DNA of 64,000 nt from Aureibaculum luteum (GCF_003449015.1 NZ_QRGD01000002.1:248001-312000), one strand, 5' to 3'. Positions 35,044-45,105 are shown, counted from the first letter of the stretch. Notes: a model not told the origin generated them from the letters alone. Translations and numbers: made by a program.

Positions 35044-35773
35044 TGATATAATCACTTCATGACTAAGAAAGTCCTGAAGGGACGCATTCGAGTAAGGATG
35101 GAAGCATTCCATCCGCTACTATGGGTACCTACCGCTACTATGGGTACCTACCGCTACTATGGGTACCTACCGCTACTGTGAGTTCCAGCCAGTGCTACTA
35201 GTAATGAGTATAGAGAACCCTGTAAGGGTGGTGTAACGCATGGCTGTGTTCTGGCTTAGTTATCGAACAAGCTCCCTTTCCTTAGGAAAGGGCTGGGATA
35301 GGACATTCACATGCAGTAACGAAGGAGTGTGTCTCTGTAACGAAGGACTTCGTCCCTCGTTAAGGATATATCATCCCTTCGGGATTCTGATAGTCCTGCA
35401 AGGACGATGTTAAGCAAGGATGGAAGCATTCCGTCCGCTACTATGGGTACCTACCGCTACTGTGAGTTCCAGCCAGTGCTACTAGTAATGAGTATAGAGA
35501 GCCCTGTAAGGGTGGTGTAACACATGGCTGTGTCTCTGTAACGAAGGACTATGTCCCACGATCAGATGCAGTAACGAAGGACTTCGTCCCACGTTCATGT
35601 TATATCATCCCTTCGGGATTCTGATAGTCCTGCAAGGACGATGTTAAGTAAGGATGGAAGCATTCCGTCCGATTGTAGGAGTAATAAGAATATCATCCCT
35701 TCGGGATTCTGATAAAAGAGAACCCTGAAGGGGTGATTTAATTCTGTAGTAGATAATGGCAGCTTATTATATG
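35044..35773. repeat. Palindromic and tandem repeats after the transposase
   Basis: Contains GTCCTGAAGGGAC, CATCCCTTCGGGATT, TAACGAAGGACTTCGTCC and CAAGGACGATG units in several copies, and the 19-bp tandem repeat listed separately. The segments 35210-35400 and 35500-35600 repeat each other in order. The open frame on the minus strand at 35595-35783 is inside repeats and not a gene. Confidence 0.75.
35113..35178. repeat. 19-bp tandem repeat, about 3.5 units
   Basis: CCGCTACTATGGGTACCTA starts at 35113, 35132 and 35151, then a diverged fourth unit at 35170. A single unit recurs near 35448. Confidence 0.9.
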
Positions 35774-36030
35774 CTAAAAACAATCCCCCTTCCTTCGGAG
35801 GGGGCTAGGGGGAGGTCTTTGTATAGCGTCCCTTCGGGCATTACTGAAATATTGATGGAAGTACTCCATACGCTATACACTAAAAACAATCCCCCTTCCT
35901 TCGGAGGGGGCTAGGGGGAGGTCATTGTATAGCATCCCTTCATGCATTACTGAAATATTGATGGAAGTACTCCATACGCTATACACTAAAAACAAGCTCC
36001 CTTTCCTTAGGAAAGGGCTGGGGATAGGAT
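35774..36030. repeat. Tandem repeat B, block 3
   Basis: Units start with CTAAAAACAA at 35774, 35880 and 35986, exactly 106 bp apart, with TTCCTTCGGAGG or CCTTTCCTTAGGAAAGG hairpins. The last partial unit ends at the stop codon of the next minus-strand gene, as in block 1. Confidence 0.9.
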
Positions 36031-37029
36031 TTAATTCCCCTTAACGCGTTGCCACAATTCCGCCACTAATTTTTTACCATCTAAGGCATCTTTCGGTACT
36101 TCTACAAAAGTGACTTCTTTATTGGCATCTACTTCCATTTTATATTGAAATACAAAATTCTCGGCATCAGGTTTCATACTTAATAGGCCAAAACGTAGAT
36201 CGTTATAATACAAGTCGCCATTTTTCTTGGTAATGGTGTACCAACCTTGAGAAATATGGATCATTTCTTGAACCTTTTCATTATGGATTAATTCACCCAA
36301 TAACTCATGGTTTTTAGGATAGGCTTGAAACGTAATGGGCTGGCTGTCAAAAAACGAATAATAACCAATTAAAAACGAAGTTGGGGTATTTACATTGGCC
36401 GACCATAAAACGGTATTAAACGGTGCCGGTTTGGTGGATAGGTCATTATAAACAATCTGTTGATTGTCTAAGGCATTTTCAAATTTTTGATAGCTTACTA
36501 ATTTAAAAAGTAGTGTTAATACTAAGTAAGAGGTACTAATAATAAGTCCCATTCTATTGTAATAGCTTCTTTTTTCGGAAGTCCTATTTTGAACCATAGC
36601 CAAAATCAAAAACACTAAAAAAGGAATGGTATATAAAGGGTCTATGACAAAAATATTTTTAAAGGCCAATCGTATGTCTAAAGGCCAAAAAAGCTGTGTA
36701 CCCCAAGTAGTATGAGCATCGAGTATAGGGTGTGTTACAAAAGCCCAGAAAAACAACCAAGACCAATTTCTGAAATTTTTATAAGGTTCATAACGTGTCA
36801 CCAGCCACGCCATTAGTGGGGCAAATAATATGGAAAACACAATGGAATGGGTAAAACCTCTATGATATCGTAATGCGGTAACAGTATCTGTAAAAAATGA
36901 GGATATAATATCAAGATCAGGAATGGTACCTGCTATGGCTCCATAAAGCATGGCTTTATTCCCGATTTTTTTTCCGAGTACAACCTCACCGATGGCAGCA
37001 CCTAATACAATTTGAGTAAGAGAATCCAT
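36031..37029 (-). CDS. Membrane-bound metal-dependent hydrolase (YbcI/YdjM, DUF457)
   Basis: 332 residues. N-terminal MDSLTQIVLGAAIGEVVLGKK, GTIPDLD (Asp37-Asp39 region), YHRGFTHS (two His) and THPILDAHTTWG match the YdjM/DUF457 family of integral membrane hydrolases with conserved His and Asp metal ligands. Four to five TM helices to residue ~185, then a 145-residue periplasmic or cytoplasmic beta-rich tail. Physiological substrate of the family is not known. Its 3' end meets repeat B block 3. Confidence 0.88.
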   Translation of the reverse strand: MDSLTQIVLGAAIGEVVLGKKIGNKAMLYGAIAGTIPDLDIISSFFTDTVTALRYHRGFTHSIVFSILFAPLMAWLVTRYEPYKNFRNWSWLFFWAFVTHPILDAHTTWGTQLFWPLDIRLAFKNIFVIDPLYTIPFLVFLILAMVQNRTSEKRSYYNRMGLIISTSYLVLTLLFKLVSYQKFENALDNQQIVYNDLSTKPAPFNTVLWSANVNTPTSFLIGYYSFFDSQPITFQAYPKNHELLGELIHNEKVQEMIHISQGWYTITKKNGDLYYNDLRFGLLSMKPDAENFVFQYKMEVDANKEVTFVEVPKDALDGKKLVAELWQRVKGN

Positions 37030-37259
37030 TAAATAGATAAAATAGGTTAGGGGTTAAATGTTTAGCGATTTAAGGCTGCAAAAATCCACAAATAAATTTA
37101 CAATTCTGTTAATTATTTCTAAAATTCGATTTTAATTTAGATTAAGGAATTCTCATCATTCTGATTATTTTTATGATAAGAGTATAATAAACGCAATTTT
37201 TTAACGTTCTTCTTTAATAATCTCCCTGATTTATAAACTAACGATGCCTAAACCATAAT

Positions 37260-37907
37260 ATGGGAGAACAATTTACAAGCATACCTTTCAAAAGAATTTT
37301 CCTTCTTTTATTTTTCGTTACGTCCATTACACACAGTCAATTTTATCATGGTTTAGATGTGGGTGTCAACTCGACCAATACTGATTTTGTGGTTGGTGAA
37401 TCTGTAGAACCAAGTAGATCTACTGGTTTTTGGGTGGGATATGTAGCTGAAAGAGAATTAAACGATCGCATTTTTGTACGGTTGGGCTTTACCTTTAACC
37501 GAAGGTCTTTTAAGGCTATAAGCCGAAGAGGTATCAACACTTCCAATGAAAATTGGGGAATTGATGTTATTGAAATTCCCATCAATTTAGGATACTATCT
37601 TAATTTTAATAGAAGAAACCTTCAATTTTTTGTAGATGCCGGACTTAACGTCGGTTATCACAATAGAGCCATTACTAAAAATGATACAGAAACTGTTTTT
37701 TTAGATATTGGTGGTGATGCAACTATAAAGCGATTGGGCTTTGGTGCTAATGCAAGTGTTGGACTACTCGTTAAAAAACGGGTGAAACTTCGATTGAATT
37801 ATTACAATGGCTTAACCAATATAATGAATACGGATACTGATACTTGGAAAAATAAAACCATAGGAATTTCTATCAATTATTTTTTACGAGAAAAGGAAGT
37901 GTATTAG
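37260..37907 (+). CDS. PorT-like outer membrane beta-barrel protein
   Basis: 215 residues; signal sequence ending SITHSQ and eight to ten amphipathic beta strands of the OmpA-like barrel superfamily (FVRLGFTFNRRSFK, YLNFNRRNLQFFVDAGLNVG, RLNYYNGLTNI ...), the PorT/outer-membrane-beta-barrel domain common in Bacteroidota. It ends with ISINYFLREKEVY, a barrel-like C-terminal strand. Single gene followed by a purine tract. Specific role unknown. Confidence 0.8.
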   Translation: MGEQFTSIPFKRIFLLLFFVTSITHSQFYHGLDVGVNSTNTDFVVGESVEPSRSTGFWVGYVAERELNDRIFVRLGFTFNRRSFKAISRRGINTSNENWGIDVIEIPINLGYYLNFNRRNLQFFVDAGLNVGYHNRAITKNDTETVFLDIGGDATIKRLGFGANASVGLLVKKRVKLRLNYYNGLTNIMNTDTDTWKNKTIGISINYFLREKEVY

Positions 37908-38015
37908 GAAGAGAGAAAATAGAATAAAGAGAAGAGAAGATAGAAAAGAGAAGATAGAGTAGAGAGAAAAGATGATAGAGCAGAGAACAGAGAGAAAATA
38001 GAAGAGAGATTAAAA
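37908..38015. repeat. Purine-rich low-complexity tract
   Basis: About 100 nt of GAGAAGAGAAGATAGA-type sequence between the barrel gene and the DUF1800 gene. It is the reverse-complement composition of 26774-26845. Confidence 0.7.
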
Positions 38016-38084
38016 AACGACATGGATTATATCATACTATACATACTAATAAAACTATTTAACTAAGTTATAAAAGGCAACTAA

Positions 38085-39578
38085 ATGACAACTAGCTACT
38101 TATCATGTAATATTTCCCCTTTAACAGCTTATGTTCCAAGCACAGAAAACCCATGGAATGCCGCAAATGTACGCCACTTGCACAACCGTTTAGGCTTTGG
38201 TATTCCCTTTGCAGACATTGCCAATGCGTTGAGTCAGAGTCCATCTGCTTATGTCGATCAAATTATTGATGCTGCAATGGGATTGGCACCAACAGCTTCA
38301 CCTGGGTGGGCACCGTTAGATCCTGCTGATTACGCAGCGAACGGATTTACCTATAGTGAAGATGAAAATGATAAGAATAAAGAAACGGCACAGTATGCTT
38401 TTATTAAAGAATTAATAGACAATGGTGTTCGTGGACGCTTAACTTTTTTTTGGCATAATATTATAGTTACCAGAATTAATGAATATGATTTCGCTGGTTA
38501 TGCTTTTCGGTATTTTTTAGCGTTACAACGCCACAGTTTTGGCAATTTTAAAACTTTTATTCATGAAATTGGCTTGGATGAAGCCATGCTGAAATTTTTA
38601 AATAGTTTTGATAATGTAGTGGGCGATCCTAATGAAAATTATGCAAGAGAATTGTACGAACTTTTTACCCTAGGCGAAGGTAATGGGTATACAGAAGATG
38701 ATATCGTAAATACTGCGAGAGCCTTAACGGGATATAATGAATATGAAAATGGTGAAAATTCTCGAATTATTTTTGATGTAGAAAAATTTGATGCAGAACC
38801 TAAAACTATTTTTGATCAAACGGGTAACTGGGGTTATGATGATGTAATTAATATTTTATTTGAACAAAGAGCCGATCTCATTGCACGTTATATCTGTGAA
38901 AGAATCTATATCGATTTTGTGAGTCCTGAGGTAGATGAAGACATTCGTACCTTAATTATACATCCACTCGCCGCACAGTTTGTCGCAAATGGTTTTGAAA
39001 TAGCTCCTATTCTAAAAACTTTATTTAAAAGTGCTCATTTTTTCGATGCCAATGCTAAAAGTGTCATTATTAAAAGTCCACTAGATCTGATTGTTCAATT
39101 TATGACCTCCACAGGACTTAATTTTGGCGATTATGATATAAATAAGGAGTCTATAAAAAATATTTCCTCTTGGCTTTTCGATCAGAATATTTTGAATCCA
39201 CCCACCGTTGCGGGTTGGGATGGAGATAGAGATTGGTTAAATTCAGGAACAATTACCTTTAGAGCAGGTTATTTAATTGATGATGTATTGCAATGGGCTT
39301 GGGAACAAGACCAAGAACAATTTAGAGAATTTGCGATAGATGTATCAAGTAATAGTAATGATGCAGAGGTTGTTGCTACGGCTATTTTTGAAGCATTAAT
39401 GAATGAAATTCCCTATACCATGGATGATTATACTGTAGGTGTAGATGTATTTAAAAGTAGAGTGCCATCCAATTATTTCGATGACAATAGTTGGACCTTA
39501 GGCTTTGAAACGGCCACGCTCCAGGTCCGCGATTTATTAGAGTATATCGTATCCTTACCAGATTATCAAATTAAATAG
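38085..39578 (+). CDS. DUF1800 family protein
   Basis: 497 residues. ATNLLHLHNRLGFG-type start (NAANVRHLHNRLGFGIPFAD), WHNIIVT and ENYARELYELFTLGEGNGYTE are signature regions of DUF1800. No signal peptide is visible from the ATG at 38085. It precedes a DUF1501 gene by 5 nt. DUF1800-DUF1501 pairs recur across many phyla, in environmental bacteria, and are thought to be secreted enzymes or hydrolases of unknown substrate. Function not established. Confidence 0.9.
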   Translation: MTTSYLSCNISPLTAYVPSTENPWNAANVRHLHNRLGFGIPFADIANALSQSPSAYVDQIIDAAMGLAPTASPGWAPLDPADYAANGFTYSEDENDKNKETAQYAFIKELIDNGVRGRLTFFWHNIIVTRINEYDFAGYAFRYFLALQRHSFGNFKTFIHEIGLDEAMLKFLNSFDNVVGDPNENYARELYELFTLGEGNGYTEDDIVNTARALTGYNEYENGENSRIIFDVEKFDAEPKTIFDQTGNWGYDDVINILFEQRADLIARYICERIYIDFVSPEVDEDIRTLIIHPLAAQFVANGFEIAPILKTLFKSAHFFDANAKSVIIKSPLDLIVQFMTSTGLNFGDYDINKESIKNISSWLFDQNILNPPTVAGWDGDRDWLNSGTITFRAGYLIDDVLQWAWEQDQEQFREFAIDVSSNSNDAEVVATAIFEALMNEIPYTMDDYTVGVDVFKSRVPSNYFDDNSWTLGFETATLQVRDLLEYIVSLPDYQIK

Positions 39579-39583
39579 AACTT

Positions 39584-41182
39584 ATGTGTACAGATAAAAA
39601 TTTTCATGCCAGTTGTAAAACTGAAGATCATAAAAAATGGAACAGACGTTCTTTCCTACAAACCTTAGGGTTGGGTGGGGCAGGTGCTACCTTAATGGTA
39701 AACGGAATTCCGATGGCATATGGGCAACCAACAGCTTTAACAAAAGCCTTAGGGGAGTCGAATAGTGATAGAGTATTGTTAATCATTAGACTTCAAGGAG
39801 GTAATGACGGATTAAATACGATTGTACCTATTTATGATTATGATAGTTATGCCAATCACAGACCGACGTTAAAGCACGAAATGGCTGATATTTATAAGTT
39901 AACGGAAGAATTTGGAGTACCTAGTTATTTACAAGACTCCATGGAAGCCCTTTGGGAAGGTGGTTGTATGAAAGTGGTAAATGGTACAGGTTATGAAAAT
40001 ATGAACTTATCGCATTTTACAGGAACTGATAATTTCTCCAGAGGAACAGATGATGATTTGGTAGAAACGGGTGTCTATGGTCGTTATTTTGAAGATTTAT
40101 ATCCTGATTATTTATTGAATTTACCAGATGCACCTCCAGCCTTACAAATTGGAGGTATGGGTGATATTATGTTTAAAGGAACAGAAAGTAATTATTCCTT
40201 TACCATAGCCAATACGGGTCAGTTAGAACGAATTGCTTCAGATGGTACGTTATACAACGTAGCAGATGTGCCTGACTGTACAAAAGGCTCACAATTAAAA
40301 TATGTACGTGGTGTGTTAAATACCACTTTAAAATACTCAGGCGTAATAAAAGAGGCTGCGGCAACACAAACCAATACGGTTGAATTTCCAGATTCTAATT
40401 TGGGTAGAGCCTTATCTATTATTTCTAAAACAGTAAAAGCAGGGATGGGTACTTGTGTATATATGGTAAACCTGAATGGGTTTGATACACACGCCAATCA
40501 ACCCGAAAGACATCAAGAATTACTTACGGATATTTCTGAATCGGTACAAGCTTTTTATTTGGACTTAGAACCAAGTGGACGCGATCGTGATGTGTTAACG
40601 ATGACCATGTCAGAATTTGGGCGACGTGTAAAACAAAATGGCTCTAACGGAACTGATCATGGTACAGCTGCACCAATGTTACTTTTTGGTCCCGCCTTAA
40701 ATGGTAACGGGTTTATCGGAGAACATCCTAGTTTAACCAATTTAACACGCGGAGGGAACTTAAATTATACGCAAGATTTTATCAATGTATATGGTACGGT
40801 AATGCAAGAATGGCTTTGTGTAGATTCTGCAGCCATCAATGAGTCGATACCACGACCTTATGTACCTTTAGATTTAGGGTTTTCTTGTAGTAGTAAAGTG
40901 ACCAATCACGATTATTTAATCAGAGAAAAGTTTGAACATACGGCGATATATGATCAAGATCAAGTAGCCATACGTATAGAGAATAACGAAGAAGGTACGT
41001 ATAAAATATCCCTATTTAATATCATAGGTCAACAAACAGGTGTGTTGTTTGAAGATCGTTTAGAGGCAGGACAACATGATATTTCTATTTCAGAAAAGTG
41101 GCCACATTTAGCCGCTGGTGTTTATATTTATAATATTAATAAAGACAATAAAAACTACAGTAAAAAAATAGTAATTTCTTAA
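39584..41182 (+). CDS. DUF1501 protein with Tat signal and T9SS sorting domain
   Basis: 532 residues. The N-terminus has the twin-arginine motif NRRSFLQTLGLGGAGATLMV (Tat export) followed by the DUF1501 sulfatase-like fold with DRVLLIIRLQGGNDGLNTIV and MTMSEFGRRVKQNGSNGTDH. The last ~75 residues (KISLFNIIGQQTGVLFEDRL ... YIYNINKDNKN ... IVIS) form a type A T9SS C-terminal sorting domain. Tat export across the inner membrane with T9SS for the outer membrane is an unusual combination. Paired with DUF1800. A strong terminator follows. Confidence 0.9.
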   Translation: MCTDKNFHASCKTEDHKKWNRRSFLQTLGLGGAGATLMVNGIPMAYGQPTALTKALGESNSDRVLLIIRLQGGNDGLNTIVPIYDYDSYANHRPTLKHEMADIYKLTEEFGVPSYLQDSMEALWEGGCMKVVNGTGYENMNLSHFTGTDNFSRGTDDDLVETGVYGRYFEDLYPDYLLNLPDAPPALQIGGMGDIMFKGTESNYSFTIANTGQLERIASDGTLYNVADVPDCTKGSQLKYVRGVLNTTLKYSGVIKEAAATQTNTVEFPDSNLGRALSIISKTVKAGMGTCVYMVNLNGFDTHANQPERHQELLTDISESVQAFYLDLEPSGRDRDVLTMTMSEFGRRVKQNGSNGTDHGTAAPMLLFGPALNGNGFIGEHPSLTNLTRGGNLNYTQDFINVYGTVMQEWLCVDSAAINESIPRPYVPLDLGFSCSSKVTNHDYLIREKFEHTAIYDQDQVAIRIENNEEGTYKISLFNIIGQQTGVLFEDRLEAGQHDISISEKWPHLAAGVYIYNINKDNKNYSKKIVIS

Positions 41183-41210
41183 TTACGCAGACTATTTGTT
41201 AATTAAAATT

Positions 41211-41259
41211 AAAACGCTCCATAATTCGGTGATTTCCGAAAATAGGGAGCGTTTTTTTA
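41211..41259 (+). terminator. Rho-independent terminator
   Basis: AAAACGCTCC ... GGGAGCGTTTTTTT with a 29-nt loop that also contains an inner TTCGG/CCGAA stem. It follows the DUF1501 gene. Confidence 0.85.
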
Positions 41260-41493
41260 GTATTGGGTAATCCTTGATTCCTTTTTTATCGTGTGTATTC
41301 CTATAAATTACACGGTCTTAATTGTAAATAACCTTTTTAATTTACTTCATTATAGGTAAAAATCATTACTTTTAAAATCTACATTGTTTTAAAAAAACAT
41401 GTCGCTTAAATTTATATGAATCATTTGAATGTCTAGTTTTAACAGTAATGGGAGCTTAAAATATATCCATTCTACCCAATAATCCCAAATTTT
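41260..41493. other. Intergenic region
   Basis: AT-rich leader of the DUF4251 gene. No clear promoter or gene. Confidence 0.4.
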
Positions 41494-41997
41494 ATGAAAA
41501 AGAATAAGATATTATTTTATTGTTTAATGTTTGTAATGAGCACAACAATGTTGACAGCTCAATCTAAAAAAGAATTAAAAAAGCAAAAGAAATTAGCCGA
41601 GTATGCTAAAACGAAAATACTAGTTCAAAATGGTCACTTTGTTTTTAAAACGGCATGGATTGTTACTCAAAAAGGCGATCGTACAGAAGCCATTGGTGAT
41701 GGTTTACTAATTGAAGGTGATAAAACGTATGCAAATTTTCCTTTTATTGGAAATATGAATAGAGGTACGTTAAGCGGACCAAATAATATTGAGTTTAAAA
41801 CTAAAGAAACGGTTTTTATTGCTGATTATAATGACAAAAAGAGAAAAATATTTCTAAAATTCGAAGCCAAAGATAAAAATGAGAGTTATAGTATCTATAT
41901 AACCATTTTAGGTACTGGAAAAACTACTGTTCAAATTTCTTCAAGTGCGAGAGGTATCATGAGTTACGAAGGTGAAATTAAAAAGGTCGTAATTTAA
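41494..41997 (+). CDS. DUF4251-like exported protein
   Basis: 167 residues with a signal peptide (CLMFVMSTTMLTAQ), then QSKKELKKQKKLAEYAKTKI, a Lys-rich helix ahead of beta strands (NGHFVFKTAWIVTQKGD ... GDGLLIEGDKTYANFPFIG). This helix plus beta-barrel layout fits the DUF4251 family. Likely periplasmic. Terminator follows. Confidence 0.75.
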   Translation: MKKNKILFYCLMFVMSTTMLTAQSKKELKKQKKLAEYAKTKILVQNGHFVFKTAWIVTQKGDRTEAIGDGLLIEGDKTYANFPFIGNMNRGTLSGPNNIEFKTKETVFIADYNDKKRKIFLKFEAKDKNESYSIYITILGTGKTTVQISSSARGIMSYEGEIKKVVI

Positions 41998-42092
41998 ATA
42001 AGCTATTTTTAGTTTTTAAAAGATGTAAATAATTTAAATTCTATTTCGATATATAAAGTATTGTAAAACCATTGAGTTTTACGAATAGAGAG

Positions 42093-42119
42093 CCATTACG
42101 AAAGTAATGGTTTTTTTTT
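42093..42119 (+). terminator. Rho-independent terminator
   Basis: CCATTAC-GAAA-GTAATGG followed by T9. Ends the DUF4251 transcript. Confidence 0.9.
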
Positions 42120-42185
42120 ATTTTGATTTTACTCGAATATATTAAAGTTTTCAATTTATTTTTTAATAACAATAAGTTTCAATTT

Positions 42186-42229
42186 CCCCATTTTTAGGGA
42201 TTGACTACTGTAGCCTTAGCATCTAATTT
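42186..42229 (+). promoter_or_regulatory. C4/G3 dyad-TTGAC promoter of the FNPQPDPP gene
   Basis: CCCCATTTTTAGGGATTGAC at 42186-42205 followed by a TTG-N20-TAATTTAG promoter shape. The dyad plus TTGAC pattern recurs at 45151 and, on the minus strand, at 51949-51963. Confidence 0.55.
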
Positions 42230-42269
42230 AGCTCCTAACAAAATTAATATAATTTAAAAACAAAACGCT

Positions 42270-44486
42270 ATGCCAATTAAAATGCAAGGTGCTTGGTTCG
42301 TCCGAGTAAAATCAAAATCAGCAAGTTTTGCCCAAAGGTTCATTATATCAGGGGCTAACCAAGGTAATGGAACTTATAACGGAGTTGTTTCAGATAATGA
42401 ATATTTTGTTTCTGGAAATTCATGGAATATTGCTATTCAAAACAAACCAAGTTCCAGTTCCAGCTATGTAAATTCGACAATGAAACTGAAATTTCCTCAA
42501 ATTGTAGGAGGAGAGTATCGATTCAATCTTGAATCGAATGACAGTGGAGGAGATGCCGATTTTAATGACTTAATCCTGAGCTTTAGAACTCCAGCAACCC
42601 CAGAAGATTATGTCGTTTATGGTAACATTAGTTATTATAAAGGTTGTTTAATTAATCCTTGTTGGCGACTTATTGTGATAGATACCTATCCAAAATTAAA
42701 AGAAGTATTGATAAACCCTCAAATTAGAGAGGCGGTTAAAAGCTATTATCCCCAATTGGTCGATAGTGTCATGTTTAATCCACAACCTGATCCTCCAAGA
42801 ACATTCAAACCGATTGTGGTTCCATTTGGTGGCCCTGCTATCCCTGAAAAGGAAGAAATAACTGTCATTTCAAAACCAGAGGAAATTTCCATAAAAGCCA
42901 ATAAAAAGGAAAATAGAGAAGCTGTTTCTTATACATACAATGCTTTAAAATCTACGCAATCTATAAGACTGGAAACTTCAAATATAAACACTGGAGCAGC
43001 AATAGATAAAAATAAATTTATTGATGCGGCAAGAATTGTTGACCGTTTTAGACGACGTTGTGAAACGGGTCCGATACCTTATGCACTTTTAAATTTTGAA
43101 GAATATGATAGAACCACTGCAGAACTCTCAGGTGGTGCTTATACCGGTACTGGCGAACGAGAAAATTTAGGAACTATTAATGCAGATCATTTTGGTAATT
43201 ATATTTTAAGGTTTAACCGTACTGATCCGCAAAATTTTAATGAATCGGAGATAGATACCGCTTCAGGTGAAAATGCTTTTGTACAAGCCAGACCTGATCT
43301 TACAATAAAACTATTAGATCCATTAGCCACTTCGTCAAGTTTGTTTGAAACGGCTCCTTACTGGAATGTGCCCTATTTAAAGCGGATTAATCTATGTATA
43401 CCTATAGAGAGATCAGGACTCATTCCAGTTGCCTGTCAAGGCCAACATATTTTACAAGGTATCGGAAATATTGCTTTAGGTAAAGAAGAGAGTGGTGTTA
43501 GAGGCGATTTTAATAATACGTTGAACAATTTGGGTATTATTACTGCCAACGCAGACATAGCTCCCAAAGTGCAATGTGCGGCATGGAGCGGTCAACTTAT
43601 ATTGCGAGGCTGTCTTAAAAATGTAGGAATTAAATATTATACGATAGAATATAGAAAAGGATTAGATTCTTGGCAATATTTAACTAAAGATCTCCGCTTG
43701 CCATATCTAACTACGGGTTTTAATGCTCTAGTAAATCGTACCTTCTCAACTCCTTCCTCCCTTTTACATGGCTATTTAAATATAGAAACCGATTCTGGAT
43801 TATGGCTAGAAGGTTACAAAAATATTAAGGCCAAAATTTTAACAAATGAATTTGATAATGGTACATATTATTTTAGAATTCAAGGTTATAAAGATGATGG
43901 TTCAAAGTTCGCAAATTCTGAAGATACAATTCGTTTGTATTTGCAAAAAACGAGAAATGTAACAGCGGTAATTGATCTTAATGTTACTATGGGTGGAAAT
44001 ACGATAGGCGAATGCGGCTTGTTTACCTTACCGGTTGATAGCAGTAATAATATCATTAATGATGCCCCAATGACAATAAGGTTTAAGGTAGATCACAACC
44101 CTGGAGAAGCAAAAGGATTTATGAATAGTTACGAATTAACTATGGGTAAAGGAGCGACAGAGGTATTTCCATTAAATGTACCTTTAAGAGCTGCAGACTT
44201 TAGTATTAATGACCCTAATAGAGGTAGATATTATGTTGAAAATAATCCATTAAACTGTAATATTTCTTTTAAAGGTACAGGTAATGAGACGATGGCAGAT
44301 GCCGAAGACTATTATACAGTAATAGTGCAACCTGCCTCTGGAGGATGGTTGACAGCCGAGCAAAATTTCTGTGCCTTTAAAATACGTCTTGTTGGAAACC
44401 TCAGATTAACAAATGGAAATTCTGGATATCAGCCTTTTAATGCAATAGACATATTAATTGGAATTGAAAAACCAGAACCAGCGTAA
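42270..44486 (+). CDS. Large protein with beta-sandwich N-terminus and FNPQPDPP motif
   Basis: 738 residues, no signal peptide. Residues 1-115 form a beta-sandwich with [13 protein letters not shown] (about 94-106), a D-x-D-x-N-D motif like that of calcium-binding DUF4114/LruC-type domains. Residues 165-180 hold [21 protein letters not shown] or FNPQPDPP is a motif seen in scattered uncharacterised bacterial proteins. Residues 230-738 contain beta-rich segments ([30 protein letters not shown]). I cannot assign the family. It begins the cluster with DUF1360 (TAATG overlap). Not secreted by Sec as far as seen. Confidence 0.7.
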   Translation: MPIKMQGAWFVRVKSKSASFAQRFIISGANQGNGTYNGVVSDNEYFVSGNSWNIAIQNKPSSSSSYVNSTMKLKFPQIVGGEYRFNLESNDSGGDADFNDLILSFRTPATPEDYVVYGNISYYKGCLINPCWRLIVIDTYPKLKEVLINPQIREAVKSYYPQLVDSVMFNPQPDPPRTFKPIVVPFGGPAIPEKEEITVISKPEEISIKANKKENREAVSYTYNALKSTQSIRLETSNINTGAAIDKNKFIDAARIVDRFRRRCETGPIPYALLNFEEYDRTTAELSGGAYTGTGERENLGTINADHFGNYILRFNRTDPQNFNESEIDTASGENAFVQARPDLTIKLLDPLATSSSLFETAPYWNVPYLKRINLCIPIERSGLIPVACQGQHILQGIGNIALGKEESGVRGDFNNTLNNLGIITANADIAPKVQCAAWSGQLILRGCLKNVGIKYYTIEYRKGLDSWQYLTKDLRLPYLTTGFNALVNRTFSTPSSLLHGYLNIETDSGLWLEGYKNIKAKILTNEFDNGTYYFRIQGYKDDGSKFANSEDTIRLYLQKTRNVTAVIDLNVTMGGNTIGECGLFTLPVDSSNNIINDAPMTIRFKVDHNPGEAKGFMNSYELTMGKGATEVFPLNVPLRAADFSINDPNRGRYYVENNPLNCNISFKGTGNETMADAEDYYTVIVQPASGGWLTAEQNFCAFKIRLVGNLRLTNGNSGYQPFNAIDILIGIEKPEPA

Positions 44487-44767
44487 TGGAAGTAGGGTTC
44501 ATCTTTATATTATCAGGATTAACCGTTTGGCGAATAACCCATCTGTTAAGCCAAGAAGACGGTCCCTTTGACCTAGTCATTAAATTTAGAAAACTATTTG
44601 GGCAAGGGTTCTTTGGAACCCTGCTCGATTGTTTCTACTGCCTCAGTATTTGGATAGCCATTCCCTTTGCCTATTTTCTAGGAAATACAATGATTGACAT
44701 GTTATTGTTCTGGGGGGCATTATCAGGAATTGCATGTATCACTGAGAAAGCCATTACAAAAACTTAG
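44486..44767 (+). CDS. DUF1360 membrane protein
   Basis: 93 residues. [21 protein letters not shown] and [19 protein letters not shown] match DUF1360, a small family of membrane proteins with an N-terminal and two C-terminal hydrophobic segments. The Cys-x-x-Cys (FYC, DCFYC) is conserved in the family. Start codon overlaps the previous stop (TAATG), so they are co-translated. Function of the family is unknown. Confidence 0.85.
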   Translation: MEVGFIFILSGLTVWRITHLLSQEDGPFDLVIKFRKLFGQGFFGTLLDCFYCLSIWIAIPFAYFLGNTMIDMLLFWGALSGIACITEKAITKT

Positions 44768-44810
44768 TGAGCACAATAATCAATTAAAAAATATCATAAA
44801 ACCAATAGTT

Positions 44811-45080
44811 ATGGGATGTTGCGGTCAAAAAAGAGTAGCATTGAGACAGCAGAATAAACAACCTTCAGTTCGTCATAATAGCAGTGCTTCAAAATCAATA
44901 CCGATTATCAGAGAAAATGTGCCATTTAAATATCTTGGTTCTAGGGCGGTAACCATAAAAGGAGCGGTAACTACGAGACGATATACATTTAGAATAATTG
45001 GAGATATTGTGTACGTAGATCATAGAGATGCAGCTAGTATAATGGCTGAACCTCTAATGGAAAAAGTGAAAGAGAAATAA
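44811..45080 (+). CDS. Small MGCCGQ-type protein
   Basis: 89 residues from the ATG at 44811; the frame runs back to 44694 inside the DUF1360 gene and is rejected. It starts MGCCGQKRVALR, with two adjacent Cys, followed by a polar linker and a small beta-fold (PFKYLGSRAVTIKGAVTTRR, then VDHRDAASIM). Small proteins of this shape (Cys-rich start, V-R-G-x-V-T-G-R strand, V-D-x-R-D end) occur in several phyla, often beside phage-tail-like or subtilase clusters; I recall this only loosely. Followed by a terminator. Confidence 0.7.
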   Translation: MGCCGQKRVALRQQNKQPSVRHNSSASKSIPIIRENVPFKYLGSRAVTIKGAVTTRRYTFRIIGDIVYVDHRDAASIMAEPLMEKVKEK

Positions 45081-45105
45081 ATTAAACCTTCCCTAATTGG
45101 TAAAG

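Noticed and set aside
35113-35178. CRISPR array
   Set aside because: The 19-bp repeats are directly adjacent without spacers and no cas genes are in the window.
35595-35783. Minus-strand open frame of 62 codons
   Set aside because: Built from the CCCTTCGGGATT and repeat B sequences.
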